Shown here in pieces: positions 35,769 through 43,770 of a stretch of DNA of 64,000 nucleotides. Under the pieces are notes generated by a model. The model did not search any database. It worked only from the letters and a program-made list of their open reading frames with translations, and was not told the DNA's origin. The stretch is from the NCBI RefSeq assembly GCF_001512285.1, contig NZ_LNUV01000006.1:2092809-2156808 (forward strand), in the 5' to 3' direction. Every line of letters starts with the position of its first letter. Position 1 is the first letter of the stretch. This DNA comes from Arthrobacter sp. EpRS71. GTDB lineage: Bacteria; Actinomycetota; Actinomycetes; Actinomycetales; Micrococcaceae. Position numbers and translations under genes: made by a program.

Positions 35769-37403
35769 TCAGCGCATCAGTCCGTGTTCGAAGGCGTAAC
35801 CGGTGGCCGCCGCCCGGGACTGCACGGCCAGCTTGGAAAGGATGTTGCTCACGTGCCTGGCCACCGTCTTTTCACTGAGATACAGCTCCCGGGCGATGGT
35901 CCGGTTCGCGTGCCCTCCAGCCACGAGGCGGAGCACCTCCACTTCCCGGCTTGTCAAAGGGGAGCTGCCCTTGCCCTTCTCGCCCGTGAGTTCCAGGACG
36001 TCGGCTACTGCCGGGGTCGCCCCAAGATCGGAAAACTCGGCCCTGGCAGCTTCGAACTCCATGGCGGCAGAGTCGGGGTCGCCCAACAAGGCACACGCAC
36101 GCCCGGCGAGTACCCTGCACCGGGCGGCCTGATAGGGAGCCTCGAGGCTGTACCAGGTCCTCCACGCACGCCTGGACTCACGAAGGGCATCCTGGGGTTG
36201 GCCTTCAGCCAGCAGAACCTGCGCTGCGGCGTGGGCGGCCAGGGCCAGCTCCAGAGGCCGGCCATTGTCTTGAAGAGGCCCAGACAACTCGTCCAGTGCA
36301 AGCCTGGCCGCAGCCACGTCTCCAGCGGCAAGTTCAATCTCGACGACGGTGGGCAGCAAGCGACGACGGTTGGCTGAGTCGGCGCCCGCCATCGCGCGCC
36401 GTATGGTGGCTTGGGCCCGGGCCGTTTTACGTTGGACGAGCTGAAGGAGCGCGATGCCGGGAACGGGCTCAAAACCGGTTCCGGCGGCTGTGGCGTAGGC
36501 CTCGGCCGCTTCCTCCACGAACCCCTGCAGGCGGAGGGCTTCACCCTGCTGGTACCAGGATCCGAACGTTGCATCCGGATCGCCCTTCCGCACCCTTCCT
36601 TCGGCTGCCCGGGCAACAGCCAGTGCATCGTCCCACGCTCCATGGAGTATCAGGAGTTCGGCGCGGTAGGCCTGGCATTGTCCGCTGAACATCACCATGT
36701 CCGGACGGTCCCCGCACCAGCGTTCCAATGCCGCAGTCCACTCGTGGGCGCGGCGGACGTCGTTGGAAAGACGGCAACTGCCCAGGACGGCGCAGTAGAT
36801 GATGCCCGCCGGGATGGGTGAGACTTCCCCTGCGGTGACCGAAACCATCACTTCATCCAGGAGCTGCAACCCCTCTTCCACGCGTCCAAGGGAAACGCGC
36901 GACGTTCCGATGCCAAGCCGGCCCAAGGCTTGGAGGTCTTTATCGTGGAAGGAGGTACCCAGCTCCAATGCTTTTGCGAACAGGCCCTGTCCGGCCTCCG
37001 TGGCTCCGCTGCGCAACAACCCCAGGGCGACCGGGATCAGGAGGTACCCCTCGGCCGCACCAGGGCCAGGCATCCCCTCCAGCAAGTGCTTGGCGCGGGA
37101 CAACCACCCATTGCCGCGGGCTGCCTCCCCCATGTCCATCAGGAACATGACCAGCCAGGCCGCACACCTCGCGGCGCTGTCCGTGTCTCCCACCGTCAGA
37201 AATTCGTCATGAGCCCTGGCCAGGTACTCGATGCTCTGACTATTCAAGCCAAGCAGCATCGCCACGGACGCCGCCAATTCAATGTCCTGTGGAGGGAGCC
37301 CGCCCTCTGAGTCGGCGCGGGAGAGGCACTCAAGCGCCTCGCGCCAACGGCGCTCGTGGTACGCCGAGCGCCCCAAATCCAAGTCTGTGTCCGGAACTGT
37401 CAT
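35769..37403 (-). CDS. LuxR-type regulator with TPR-like helical repeats
   Basis: 544 residues. The first 450 are helical-repeat material of TPR type (AYHERRWREALECLSRA, AYATAAGTGF, LALAAHAAAQVLL). The C-terminal HTH is complete: LTSREVEVLRLVAGGHANRTIARELYLSEKTVARHVSNIL, in two pieces either side of the recognition helix. No nucleotide-binding P-loop is present, so it is not a full MalT/LAL protein. It probably senses a ligand or partner through the repeats and controls the monooxygenase gene 150 bp downstream in its direction. Confidence 0.88.
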   Translation of the reverse strand: MTVPDTDLDLGRSAYHERRWREALECLSRADSEGGLPPQDIELAASVAMLLGLNSQSIEYLARAHDEFLTVGDTDSAARCAAWLVMFLMDMGEAARGNGWLSRAKHLLEGMPGPGAAEGYLLIPVALGLLRSGATEAGQGLFAKALELGTSFHDKDLQALGRLGIGTSRVSLGRVEEGLQLLDEVMVSVTAGEVSPIPAGIIYCAVLGSCRLSNDVRRAHEWTAALERWCGDRPDMVMFSGQCQAYRAELLILHGAWDDALAVARAAEGRVRKGDPDATFGSWYQQGEALRLQGFVEEAAEAYATAAGTGFEPVPGIALLQLVQRKTARAQATIRRAMAGADSANRRRLLPTVVEIELAAGDVAAARLALDELSGPLQDNGRPLELALAAHAAAQVLLAEGQPQDALRESRRAWRTWYSLEAPYQAARCRVLAGRACALLGDPDSAAMEFEAARAEFSDLGATPAVADVLELTGEKGKGSSPLTSREVEVLRLVAGGHANRTIARELYLSEKTVARHVSNILSKLAVQSRAAATGYAFEHGLMR

Positions 37404-37519
37404 GGTTCACCTTGCGACCGGGAACAGCCCGTTGGCGCACCCAAGCCGTCCTAGTAGCGTCAGGTTACCGCCGCCGTCGTACGCTCACAAGAGCCGCCCG
37501 GAAGCGGCCTCAGACAACA

Positions 37520-37557
37520 AAGAACCCCGGCCACGAAGCAACGTGGCCGGGGTTCTT
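37520..37557 (-). terminator. Strong terminator downstream of groEL
   Basis: 15-bp arms AAGAACCCCGGCCAC (37520-37534) and GTGGCCGGGGTTCTT (37543-37557) around an 8-base loop, with T-rich sequence on the minus side (TTGTTG) and TTTTC on the plus side. Confidence 0.85.
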
Positions 37558-37571
37558 TTCAGGCGGTCAGC

Positions 37572-39185
37572 TTAGTGCTGGTGGCCTGCGTGTGCGTCTT
37601 CTTCCTCAGCCGGCTTCTCGGCAACCAGGGTCTCGGTGGTGAGAACCAGGGCAGCGATGGAAGCGGCGTTGCGGAGAGCCGAGCGGGTGACCTTGACGGG
37701 GTCGATCACGCCAGCGGCGATCAGGTCCTCGTACTCGCCGGACTTTGCGTTGAAGCCGTGGTTGGCTTCCAGCTCGGAAACCTTGGCAACAACTACGAAG
37801 CCGTCGAAACCGGCGTTCTGGGCGATCCAGCGCAACGGCTGGACCAGGGCGCGGCGGACGATGCCCACAGCAGCTGCTGCGTCACCTTCCAGCGCCTTGA
37901 CGGCCGGGGACTCGTCCAGTGCCTTGAGCGCGTGGATGAGAGCGGAACCGCCACCGGAAACGATGCCTTCTTCGAGGGCTGCACGCGTGGAGGAAACGGC
38001 GTCCTCGATGCGGTGCTTCTTTTCCTTCAGCTCAACCTCGGTGGCTGCGCCAACCTTGATCACGCCGATGCCGCCGGCCAGCTTGGCCAGGCGTTCCTGC
38101 AGCTTTTCCTTATCCCAGTCGGAGTCCGTCCGGGTGAGCTCAGCGCGCAGCTGTGCAACGCGGTCCGCAACGTCCTCAGCCGTGCCGGCACCGTCAACAA
38201 TGGTGGTGTTGTCCTTGGTCACCGTGATACGGCGAGCGGTACCAAGTACCTCCAGGCCAACAGTGTCCAGGCTCAGGCCAAGATCCGGGGAAACAACCTG
38301 GGCGCCCGTGAGCGTTGCGATGTCCTGGAGCATGGCCTTGCGGCGGTCGCCGAAGCCCGGAGCCTTGACGGCAACAACGTTGAGCGTGCCGCGGATGCGG
38401 TTGACGATCAGCGTGGACAGGGCTTCGCCTTCAATGTCTTCAGCAATGATGAAGAGCGGCTTGTTGGCCTGCAGGGCCTTCTCCAGCAGCGGCAGGAAGT
38501 CCTGCAGCGAGGAGATCTTGCCCTGGTTGATCAGGATGAGGGCGTCCTCGAGGACGGCTTCCTGGCGCTCAGCGTCGGTGACGAAGTACGGGGAAAGGTA
38601 GCCCTTGTCGAACTGCATGCCCTCGGTGAGGACCAGTTCGGTCTGGGTGGTGGAGGATTCTTCGATGGTGATGACACCATCCTTGCCAACCTTGCCGAAC
38701 GCTTCGGCCAGCAGTTCGCCAACCTCGTCGCTCTGCGCGGAGATGGCTGCGACGCTGGCAACCTGGGTGCCTTCGACTTCGCGGGCATTCTCCAGGAGGC
38801 GGGCTGCGACGGCTTCAACGGAAACCTCGATGCCGCGCTTGATCTCGCCAGGAGCGGCGCCGGCAGCAACGTTGCGCAGGCCTTCCTTGACCAGGGCCTG
38901 TGCCAGCACGGTAGCCGTGGTGGTGCCGTCGCCGGCAACGTCGTTGGTCTTGGTGGCTACTTCCTTGGCCAGCTGTGCGCCAAGGTTTTCGTAGGGGTCA
39001 TCAAGCTCAACTTCGCGGGCGATGGTCACGCCGTCGTTGGTGATCGTGGGAGCGCCCCACTTCTTGTCCAGCACGACGTTGCGGCCGCGCGGGCCAAGCG
39101 TCACCTTGACAGTGTTGGCGAGCTTGTCGATACCGGCCTCAAGAGACCGGCGGGCAGCATCGTTAAAAGCAAGCTGCTTTGCCAT
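37572..39185 (-). CDS. groL: 60-kDa chaperonin GroEL, GroEL1-like
   Basis: 537 residues, full length. It starts AKQLAFNDAARRSLEAGIDKLANTVKVTLGPRGRNVVLDKKWGAP (read in parts) and has the ATP-site DVAGDGTTTATVLAQAL and the late VSGGGSALIHAL. The C-terminus is EEEDAHAGHQH, a His-bearing tail rather than the GGM repeats of housekeeping GroEL2. In actinobacteria the groES-linked copy with a His tail is called GroEL1. It lies 85 bases after groES under the CIRCE region at 39.66 kb. Confidence 0.97.
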   Translation of the reverse strand: MAKQLAFNDAARRSLEAGIDKLANTVKVTLGPRGRNVVLDKKWGAPTITNDGVTIAREVELDDPYENLGAQLAKEVATKTNDVAGDGTTTATVLAQALVKEGLRNVAAGAAPGEIKRGIEVSVEAVAARLLENAREVEGTQVASVAAISAQSDEVGELLAEAFGKVGKDGVITIEESSTTQTELVLTEGMQFDKGYLSPYFVTDAERQEAVLEDALILINQGKISSLQDFLPLLEKALQANKPLFIIAEDIEGEALSTLIVNRIRGTLNVVAVKAPGFGDRRKAMLQDIATLTGAQVVSPDLGLSLDTVGLEVLGTARRITVTKDNTTIVDGAGTAEDVADRVAQLRAELTRTDSDWDKEKLQERLAKLAGGIGVIKVGAATEVELKEKKHRIEDAVSSTRAALEEGIVSGGGSALIHALKALDESPAVKALEGDAAAAVGIVRRALVQPLRWIAQNAGFDGFVVVAKVSELEANHGFNAKSGEYEDLIAAGVIDPVKVTRSALRNAASIAALVLTTETLVAEKPAEEEDAHAGHQH

Positions 39186-39269
39186 GGTTGTGTCCTTTCA
39201 AGACAGAAAACCCGCACCGCTGACGGCTGGAAAGATTCCAACGCGACGGCGGTGCGGGGCTCCGGGAAG

Positions 39270-39566
39270 TTACTTTACGACGATCGCAAGGACGTCGCGG
39301 GCGGACAGAACGAGGTACTCGTTGCCGCCGGTCTTGACTTCGGTTCCACCGTACTTGGAGTAGATGACGACGTCGCCAACAGCTACGTCAACCGGTACGC
39401 GGTTGCCGTTGTCATCGAAGCGGCCGGGGCCGATTGCAACAACTTCGCCTTCCTGCGGCTTCTCCTGCGCGGAGTCCGGAATGACCAGGCCGGAAGCCGT
39501 GGTCTGCTCTGCTTCGAGCGGGCGAACAACAATACGATCCTCAAGAGGCTTAATCGAGACCGACAC
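39270..39566 (-). CDS. groS: 10-kDa co-chaperonin GroES
   Basis: 98 residues from GTG 39566, with GGAGA six bases upstream; ATGs further upstream (39581, 39596) would place the ribosome-binding site inside the protein. It has SIKPLEDRIVVRPLEAEQTT, the mobile loop, SGLVIPDSAQEKPQEGEVVAIGPGR and VIYSKYGGTEVK. It caps GroEL for protein folding. Single transcription unit with groL, regulated by HrcA at the CIRCE element. Confidence 0.97.
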   Translation of the reverse strand: MSVSIKPLEDRIVVRPLEAEQTTASGLVIPDSAQEKPQEGEVVAIGPGRFDDNGNRVPVDVAVGDVVIYSKYGGTEVKTGGNEYLVLSARDVLAIVVK

Positions 39567-39661
39567 TCGGACTCTCCTTTTCATGAGCTGATTCATGGAC
39601 TAAGAACTAGGGTGCCTGGGCGTTCAACCGTCGTCGCGGTGCCGGAAGACGCTTGGCGTGG

Positions 39662-39688
39662 TTAGCACCCTCCAGGGGAGAGTGCTAA
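39662..39688. promoter_or_regulatory. CIRCE (HrcA operator) of the groES-groEL operon
   Basis: TTAGCACCC-N9-GAGTGCTAA matches the CIRCE consensus TTAGCACTC-N9-GAGTGCTAA with one mismatch. It lies about 95 bp upstream of the groES start. An additional perfect half-site TTAGCACTC is at 39707-39715. Confidence 0.9.
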
Positions 39689-39757
39689 TACGACTCTATG
39701 TAAGCGTTAGCACTCGGTCAAGGTGAGTGCCAGCATTTCGTCATGGGTGAACGCCCT

Positions 39758-40120
39758 TCACCTGCCCGTGAGGTCGTCCAGATCGTAGTCTTCGCCGTCG
39801 TCATCCTCGTCCAGGGGAGCATTGCCGCGGTTCAGGTAGAGCACCACGGCAGAGGCAACAGCCACGACGCCGGAGATCACCAGCGTGATGATTCCACCGG
39901 TCCGGGCGCCGCTGTAAAGTTCGCGGATGTCCCGCGCTTCATCGGTGGCGTCATTGACGCTCTTGCCGGCCACCGAATAGGTAGCTGCGTTAAAGGAATC
40001 CAAGGCGAAGATGATGATCAGCAGGCCGATGCAGACCACCGCGATCACAACACCCGCTATCAGGGCGGGGCGCGCGAACTTTGTCAGGGCGGAGGTGTGC
40101 GGGGCAGCGTTGTCTTCCAT
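39758..40120 (-). CDS. Small two-span membrane protein, unknown function
   Basis: 120 residues with two membrane segments (ALIAGVVIAVVCIGLLIIIFAL and GGIITLVISGVVAVASAVVLYL) joined by a polar loop of about 35 residues containing SVAGKSVNDATDEARDIRELY. The C-terminus is strongly acidic (LDEDDDGEDYDLDDL). No family recognised. It lies between the divergent methyltransferase gene and the groES promoter region and may be monocistronic. Confidence 0.6.
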   Translation of the reverse strand: MEDNAAPHTSALTKFARPALIAGVVIAVVCIGLLIIIFALDSFNAATYSVAGKSVNDATDEARDIRELYSGARTGGIITLVISGVVAVASAVVLYLNRGNAPLDEDDDGEDYDLDDLTGR

Positions 40121-40187
40121 GAAATCAACCCTATCCGGCTGATTCGCCAGTCACACCGTCAAGCGCCGCGCCGTTAGGCTTGATCCC

Positions 40188-41417
40188 ATGTCTCACGCAC
40201 CGCAGGAACAGATCGCACCCTTGCTGACTACTGAAGGATGGGAACTTCTTGCCTCTTTGGGACCCTACCGGGAGGCCGACTCATTCAGCGTCAACGCCGA
40301 CCTCCGGAAGGCGGGGCACTCCCCCGAACTTGTAGCAGCGGTCCTCACGCAGTCCCGGCTTCGCACACGCGCAGAGGCAAAGTTCGGTGAGTTTGCCCGG
40401 CAGATGCTGTTCACCCAAGCCGGCTTGGAACAGGCCACGCGCTTGAACGTCGCTGCCCGGCACGCCGAGCGTTTCGCGAAGGCCGGCATCGCCCATGTGG
40501 CAGACCTCGGCTGCGGCCTGGGTGCCGATTCCATGGCCATGGCATCCATGGACATTTCGGTGACCGCCGTAGAGATGGACGAAACCACTGCCGCCTGCGC
40601 CACCATCAACCTCATGCCCTTCCCCCACGCAACCGTGGTGCACGCCGACGCAACCTCCGTGGATCTGGAGGGGATGGACGGCGTGTGGCTGGATCCCGCC
40701 CGGCGGACCACGTCCACCTCCGGAACCACACGGATCTGGGACCCTGAAGCCTTCTCTCCCCCGTTGTCCTTCGTGGAGCGCCTGGCGGCTACCGGCCGAG
40801 CCATCGGCGTCAAAATGGGTCCGGGCATTCCCCATGATTCCGTGCCCTCAGGCTGCGAAGCCCAGTGGGTTTCGGTCGGCGGTGACGTCACCGAAGTGAC
40901 CCTGTGGTTCAACGCCGTGTCCCGCCCCGGCGTGCGTCGCGCGGCACTGGTGATCGGCAGCCAGGGCGCCGCTGAAATCACCAGCAGTGCGGATTTCGAC
41001 GCCGGCCCGGTTGCCGCCGTCGGGCCTGTTGAGGGTTTCCTCTACGAACCGGACGGTGCGGTGATCCGCGCCGGGCTGGTGGCCGACGTCGCCGAACGGC
41101 TGGGCGGGCACTTGGTGGACGAGCACATTGCCTACATCTGCGCTCCGGAATTACACGACACACCCTTTGCCCGCGCCTACAAGGTCCTTGACGTCATGCC
41201 GTACAACGTCAAGGCGCTCAAAGCCTGGGTGAAAACGAACGGCATCACGGTCCTGGACATCAAGAAGCGCGGTACGGCGGTCACTCCGGAAGAGTTGCGG
41301 AAGCAGTTGCTCCCCGCCAAGCCCGCGAAGGGCAAGGACGCCAAAACAGCCACCCTTGTCCTCACCCGGATTGGCGAAGAGAGAGTGACTGTTGTTGTGG
41401 AACCTGTGATGTCCTAA
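40188..41417 (+). CDS. Class I SAM-dependent methyltransferase with THUMP-like C-terminal domain
   Basis: 409 residues. Motif I VADLGCGLGADSMAMA is around residue 105, the acidic end of strand 2 is VTAVEMDE, and the DPAR motif is VWLDPARRT. The long C-terminal part (AYKVLDVMPYNVKALKAWVKTNG, VLDIKKRGTAVTPEELRKQL) matches the THUMP-like domain found beside such methyltransferases, pointing to an RNA substrate. The exact target is unknown. It is transcribed alone, convergent with the AroE-like gene. Confidence 0.9.
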   Translation: MSHAPQEQIAPLLTTEGWELLASLGPYREADSFSVNADLRKAGHSPELVAAVLTQSRLRTRAEAKFGEFARQMLFTQAGLEQATRLNVAARHAERFAKAGIAHVADLGCGLGADSMAMASMDISVTAVEMDETTAACATINLMPFPHATVVHADATSVDLEGMDGVWLDPARRTTSTSGTTRIWDPEAFSPPLSFVERLAATGRAIGVKMGPGIPHDSVPSGCEAQWVSVGGDVTEVTLWFNAVSRPGVRRAALVIGSQGAAEITSSADFDAGPVAAVGPVEGFLYEPDGAVIRAGLVADVAERLGGHLVDEHIAYICAPELHDTPFARAYKVLDVMPYNVKALKAWVKTNGITVLDIKKRGTAVTPEELRKQLLPAKPAKGKDAKTATLVLTRIGEERVTVVVEPVMS

Positions 41418-41430
41418 CGCGCTCCTGCCG

Positions 41431-42243
41431 TCAGCGACGCGAGAATTCCGACGCTTCGCGGACCTGCCCGGCTGTTGGGCGCACACCCGTGTAAAGCACA
41501 AACTGCTCTTCCGCCTGGATGGCAATGACCTCAGCGCCTGTGATCACCTTTTTGTCAGCCTTCCGGGCAGCGCTGATGAGCGGCGTCTCAGACGGCAAGG
41601 CCACGACGTCGAACACCACCTGCGCGGCGGCAATCGTGGCGTCGTCGAAGGACTGGGCCGTCTCATCCGCGCCTGCCATTCCCAGCGGAGTGACATTGAT
41701 GATGAGGTCCGCGGTGGAACCATTGACGTCGTTCTGCCATGCGAAGCCGTACAGGTCCGCGAGGGCACGGCCGGCGTCCTCGTTGCGGGCCACGATGGTG
41801 ACAGCGGTGAACCCGGCATCCCGCAACGCTGCGGCGACAGCCTTGGCCATGCCGCCGGCACCACGGAGCAGCACGGTGTGGCCGCTGGGAACCTGGTGGT
41901 CCTTCAGGAGCCGGGCAATGGCGATGTAGTCGGTGTTGTAGGCGGTGAGGACGCCATTGTTGTTGACGATGGTGTTGACCGAATCAATGGCCTTGGCCGA
42001 CGGGTCCATCACGTCAACCAGCGGGATGACTGCTTCCTTGTACGGCATGGACACCGCGGCGCCCCGGATCGGGAGGCCGCGGATGCCCGCCACCGCTAGG
42101 GTGATGTCAGCAGGGGCGAATGCCTTGTAGACAAAGTTCAAGCCGAGCAGATCGTACAGGTAGTTGTGGAACCGGGTACCGATGTTGCTGGGCCGGGCCG
42201 CGAGCGAAATGCACAAGGACATGTCTTTGTTCAGGATTGGCAT
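41431..42243 (-). CDS. Shikimate dehydrogenase-family (AroE-like) protein
   Basis: 270 residues. The N-terminal substrate half has ISLAARPSNIGTRFHNYLYDLL in place of the usual SRSP-containing strand, then AVSMPYKEAVIPLVD containing the catalytic Lys, and VNTIVNNNGVLTAYNTDY. The C-terminal half has the nucleotide-binding RGAGGMAKAVAAAL. The missing SxS shikimate-binding motif suggests a paralog rather than the housekeeping AroE. It is 25 bases after rpmJ in the same direction and may be part of that operon. Confidence 0.85.
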   Translation of the reverse strand: MPILNKDMSLCISLAARPSNIGTRFHNYLYDLLGLNFVYKAFAPADITLAVAGIRGLPIRGAAVSMPYKEAVIPLVDVMDPSAKAIDSVNTIVNNNGVLTAYNTDYIAIARLLKDHQVPSGHTVLLRGAGGMAKAVAAALRDAGFTAVTIVARNEDAGRALADLYGFAWQNDVNGSTADLIINVTPLGMAGADETAQSFDDATIAAAQVVFDVVALPSETPLISAARKADKKVITGAEVIAIQAEEQFVLYTGVRPTAGQVREASEFSRR

Positions 42244-42268
42244 TCACCCATTAAACAACGGCCCGTGC

Positions 42269-42391
42269 TCAGCCTTGCCGCGCCTTCATTCGCGGGTTGT
42301 TCTTGTTAATGACGAACGTGCGTCCGCGCCGGCGCACAATCTGGGCGCCGGGGATCTTCTTGAGCGCACGCAGCGAATTCCTGACCTTCAT
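42269..42391 (-). CDS. rpmJ: 50S ribosomal protein L36, cysteine-free paralog
   Basis: 40 residues (MKVRNSLRALKKIPGAQIV..., ending NPRMKARQG) from ATG 42391, with AAGGAGA six bases upstream. L36 normally has a C-C-C-H zinc knuckle; this copy has no cysteine at all. Such zinc-free paralogs replace the zinc-binding form under zinc starvation and are controlled by Zur. It follows the CobW-like gene by 63 bases, and a Zur-type box precedes that gene. Confidence 0.93.
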   Translation of the reverse strand: MKVRNSLRALKKIPGAQIVRRRGRTFVINKNNPRMKARQG

Positions 42392-42454
42392 GGTGTTTCT
42401 CCTTGTGGTTGGGTGTTAGGCCTGATTGTTGTTGCTGGTCTGGTTGTTGCTGCC

Positions 42455-43606
42455 TTAGAGGGCGTCGCTAAGTTCCAGGGGGTCGTCCCAGACGCCGAAA
42501 TCCTGTTCCATCTCTGCTTCCGTCAGTTGGCAACCTTCCAACAGATCACTGATTTCCTGCGGGTCAATATCCTCGGACCGCCCAGTGATGGCCAGGACAG
42601 TTCCGCGGTCGCCATGGCTTGGGTGCCAGTCAAGAAGGGAGTCGACATCGGCGCCCGTAGTTTCAGGGCGCGCATGGCCGGGCGCTGGTTCAGCGGAGTC
42701 AGCCAACCACTTTCCCGTGCTTTCAAGCCACACCCGCGGCCCGATTCCTTGGACGGCGATCCGCGTTTTCGGTGCCGAGGCGATCCAGAGGCGGCCACGC
42801 AGCCAGTGCGTGCCCAGGGCCAGTTGCGGCAGCGCATCACGGAAACGCCCCGGGTGTAACGGCCGACCCGCTTTGTGGAGCACCGTCCGGAAAGAACCTG
42901 GCGTCTCGCTGACAGGCACACGCACGACGCCGGGCCGGTTGCGTGCCGCCGCTTCGGCATCATCAAAGCACCCTGGCCGGAACTCGTCGGCTTCCCCGAC
43001 CCTTGCTGCGTGGGGCGCCAACTCGCCCAGCAACTCCATTCCGGTCCCCCACGGTGCAGATCCTTCACGGTGCTCCCCGGTCAACACGGCTCCGAGGCCC
43101 GGATGCACCATGACGGTGTCCACCTGACCGAACTCACCGATGAGAAACTCGCCGCTGGTGCGGTCATCCTGCGGCATTGAGGTGAATCCGGATTCGAACA
43201 GCGTGTGCCGGTCCCAAATATGGTCCTCCAGATCTGCCGGGTCCAGTGCCAACACCGCGTTGTCGATCACCGCCGGGCGACTGAGGCCACCGCGAAGCTC
43301 CGCAACTGCCATCCCGGCGGCCACTCCTGGTGGAAGGCCAAGGACAACGTGGTCGAAACCGCACGCGGCGAGGCGTTCCGCCGTCGGGACCACATCCAAC
43401 CGAACCGTGCAGCTGAGGCAACCATGTTCCAGGACTGTTGTTTCACGTTCGAGCAAACGGCCACCACGGTAAACACGGCGAAGGACCAGCGAACCGTCCA
43501 AGAGGTCATGAAGGACCACCACCGGGTTGGAGTGCGTTCGGCCCAGCCTGCTGGTGGCTGCCTCACGGCATTGGCTGTCCAGGGAACTGACGACTGAGAG
43601 GTGCAT
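42455..43606 (-). CDS. CobW-family protein without a P-loop, Mrf-like
   Basis: 383 residues. The fold is COG0523/CobW-like, with an HGCLSCTVR knuckle at residues 61-69 (Cys63, Cys66) replacing the usual GCICC zinc motif, and a C-terminal region with CobW-C features (GRFRDALPQL, LRGRLWIAS). The start VSSLDSQCREAATSRLG aligns with the strand-P-loop that in CobW reads LxGFLGAGKTT, but GxxxxGKT is absent. GTP binding is therefore doubtful. In mycobacteria a CobW-like gene (mrf) beside zinc-free ribosomal proteins acts in ribosome hibernation; the setting here matches. Confidence 0.8.
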   Translation of the reverse strand: MHLSVVSSLDSQCREAATSRLGRTHSNPVVVLHDLLDGSLVLRRVYRGGRLLERETTVLEHGCLSCTVRLDVVPTAERLAACGFDHVVLGLPPGVAAGMAVAELRGGLSRPAVIDNAVLALDPADLEDHIWDRHTLFESGFTSMPQDDRTSGEFLIGEFGQVDTVMVHPGLGAVLTGEHREGSAPWGTGMELLGELAPHAARVGEADEFRPGCFDDAEAAARNRPGVVRVPVSETPGSFRTVLHKAGRPLHPGRFRDALPQLALGTHWLRGRLWIASAPKTRIAVQGIGPRVWLESTGKWLADSAEPAPGHARPETTGADVDSLLDWHPSHGDRGTVLAITGRSEDIDPQEISDLLEGCQLTEAEMEQDFGVWDDPLELSDAL

Positions 43607-43619
43607 GCCTTGATTCTAT

Positions 43620-43634
43620 TGAGAATCATTCTTA
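43620..43634 (-). promoter_or_regulatory. Zur-type box upstream of the CobW-like gene
   Basis: TGAGAATCATTCTTA, six of seven symmetric pairs complementary, close to the actinobacterial Zur consensus TGAAAATCATTTTCA. It lies 14-28 bases before ATG 43606 of the CobW-like gene, followed by the zinc-free L36 gene. A Fur box has similar sequence; the downstream genes favour Zur. Confidence 0.7.
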
Positions 43635-43770
43635 TTAGCAAATGACGGCTCATTGCCCACGTAAAGCGTCGATATCACCGGCGTTCTGGCTGCATTAGAC
43701 TTGATCCGACCGCTGGCGGCCCCGCAGCGGGGAACCGCGTCCGGCTGAGACAACACAATGAGGGGACTAC

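Noticed and set aside
37575..39665. 696-residue open frame on the plus strand
   Set aside because: It is antisense to groEL and groES, whose coding sense is beyond doubt; the composition (many Val-Gly-Asn-Asp repeats) is that of a GC-rich shadow.
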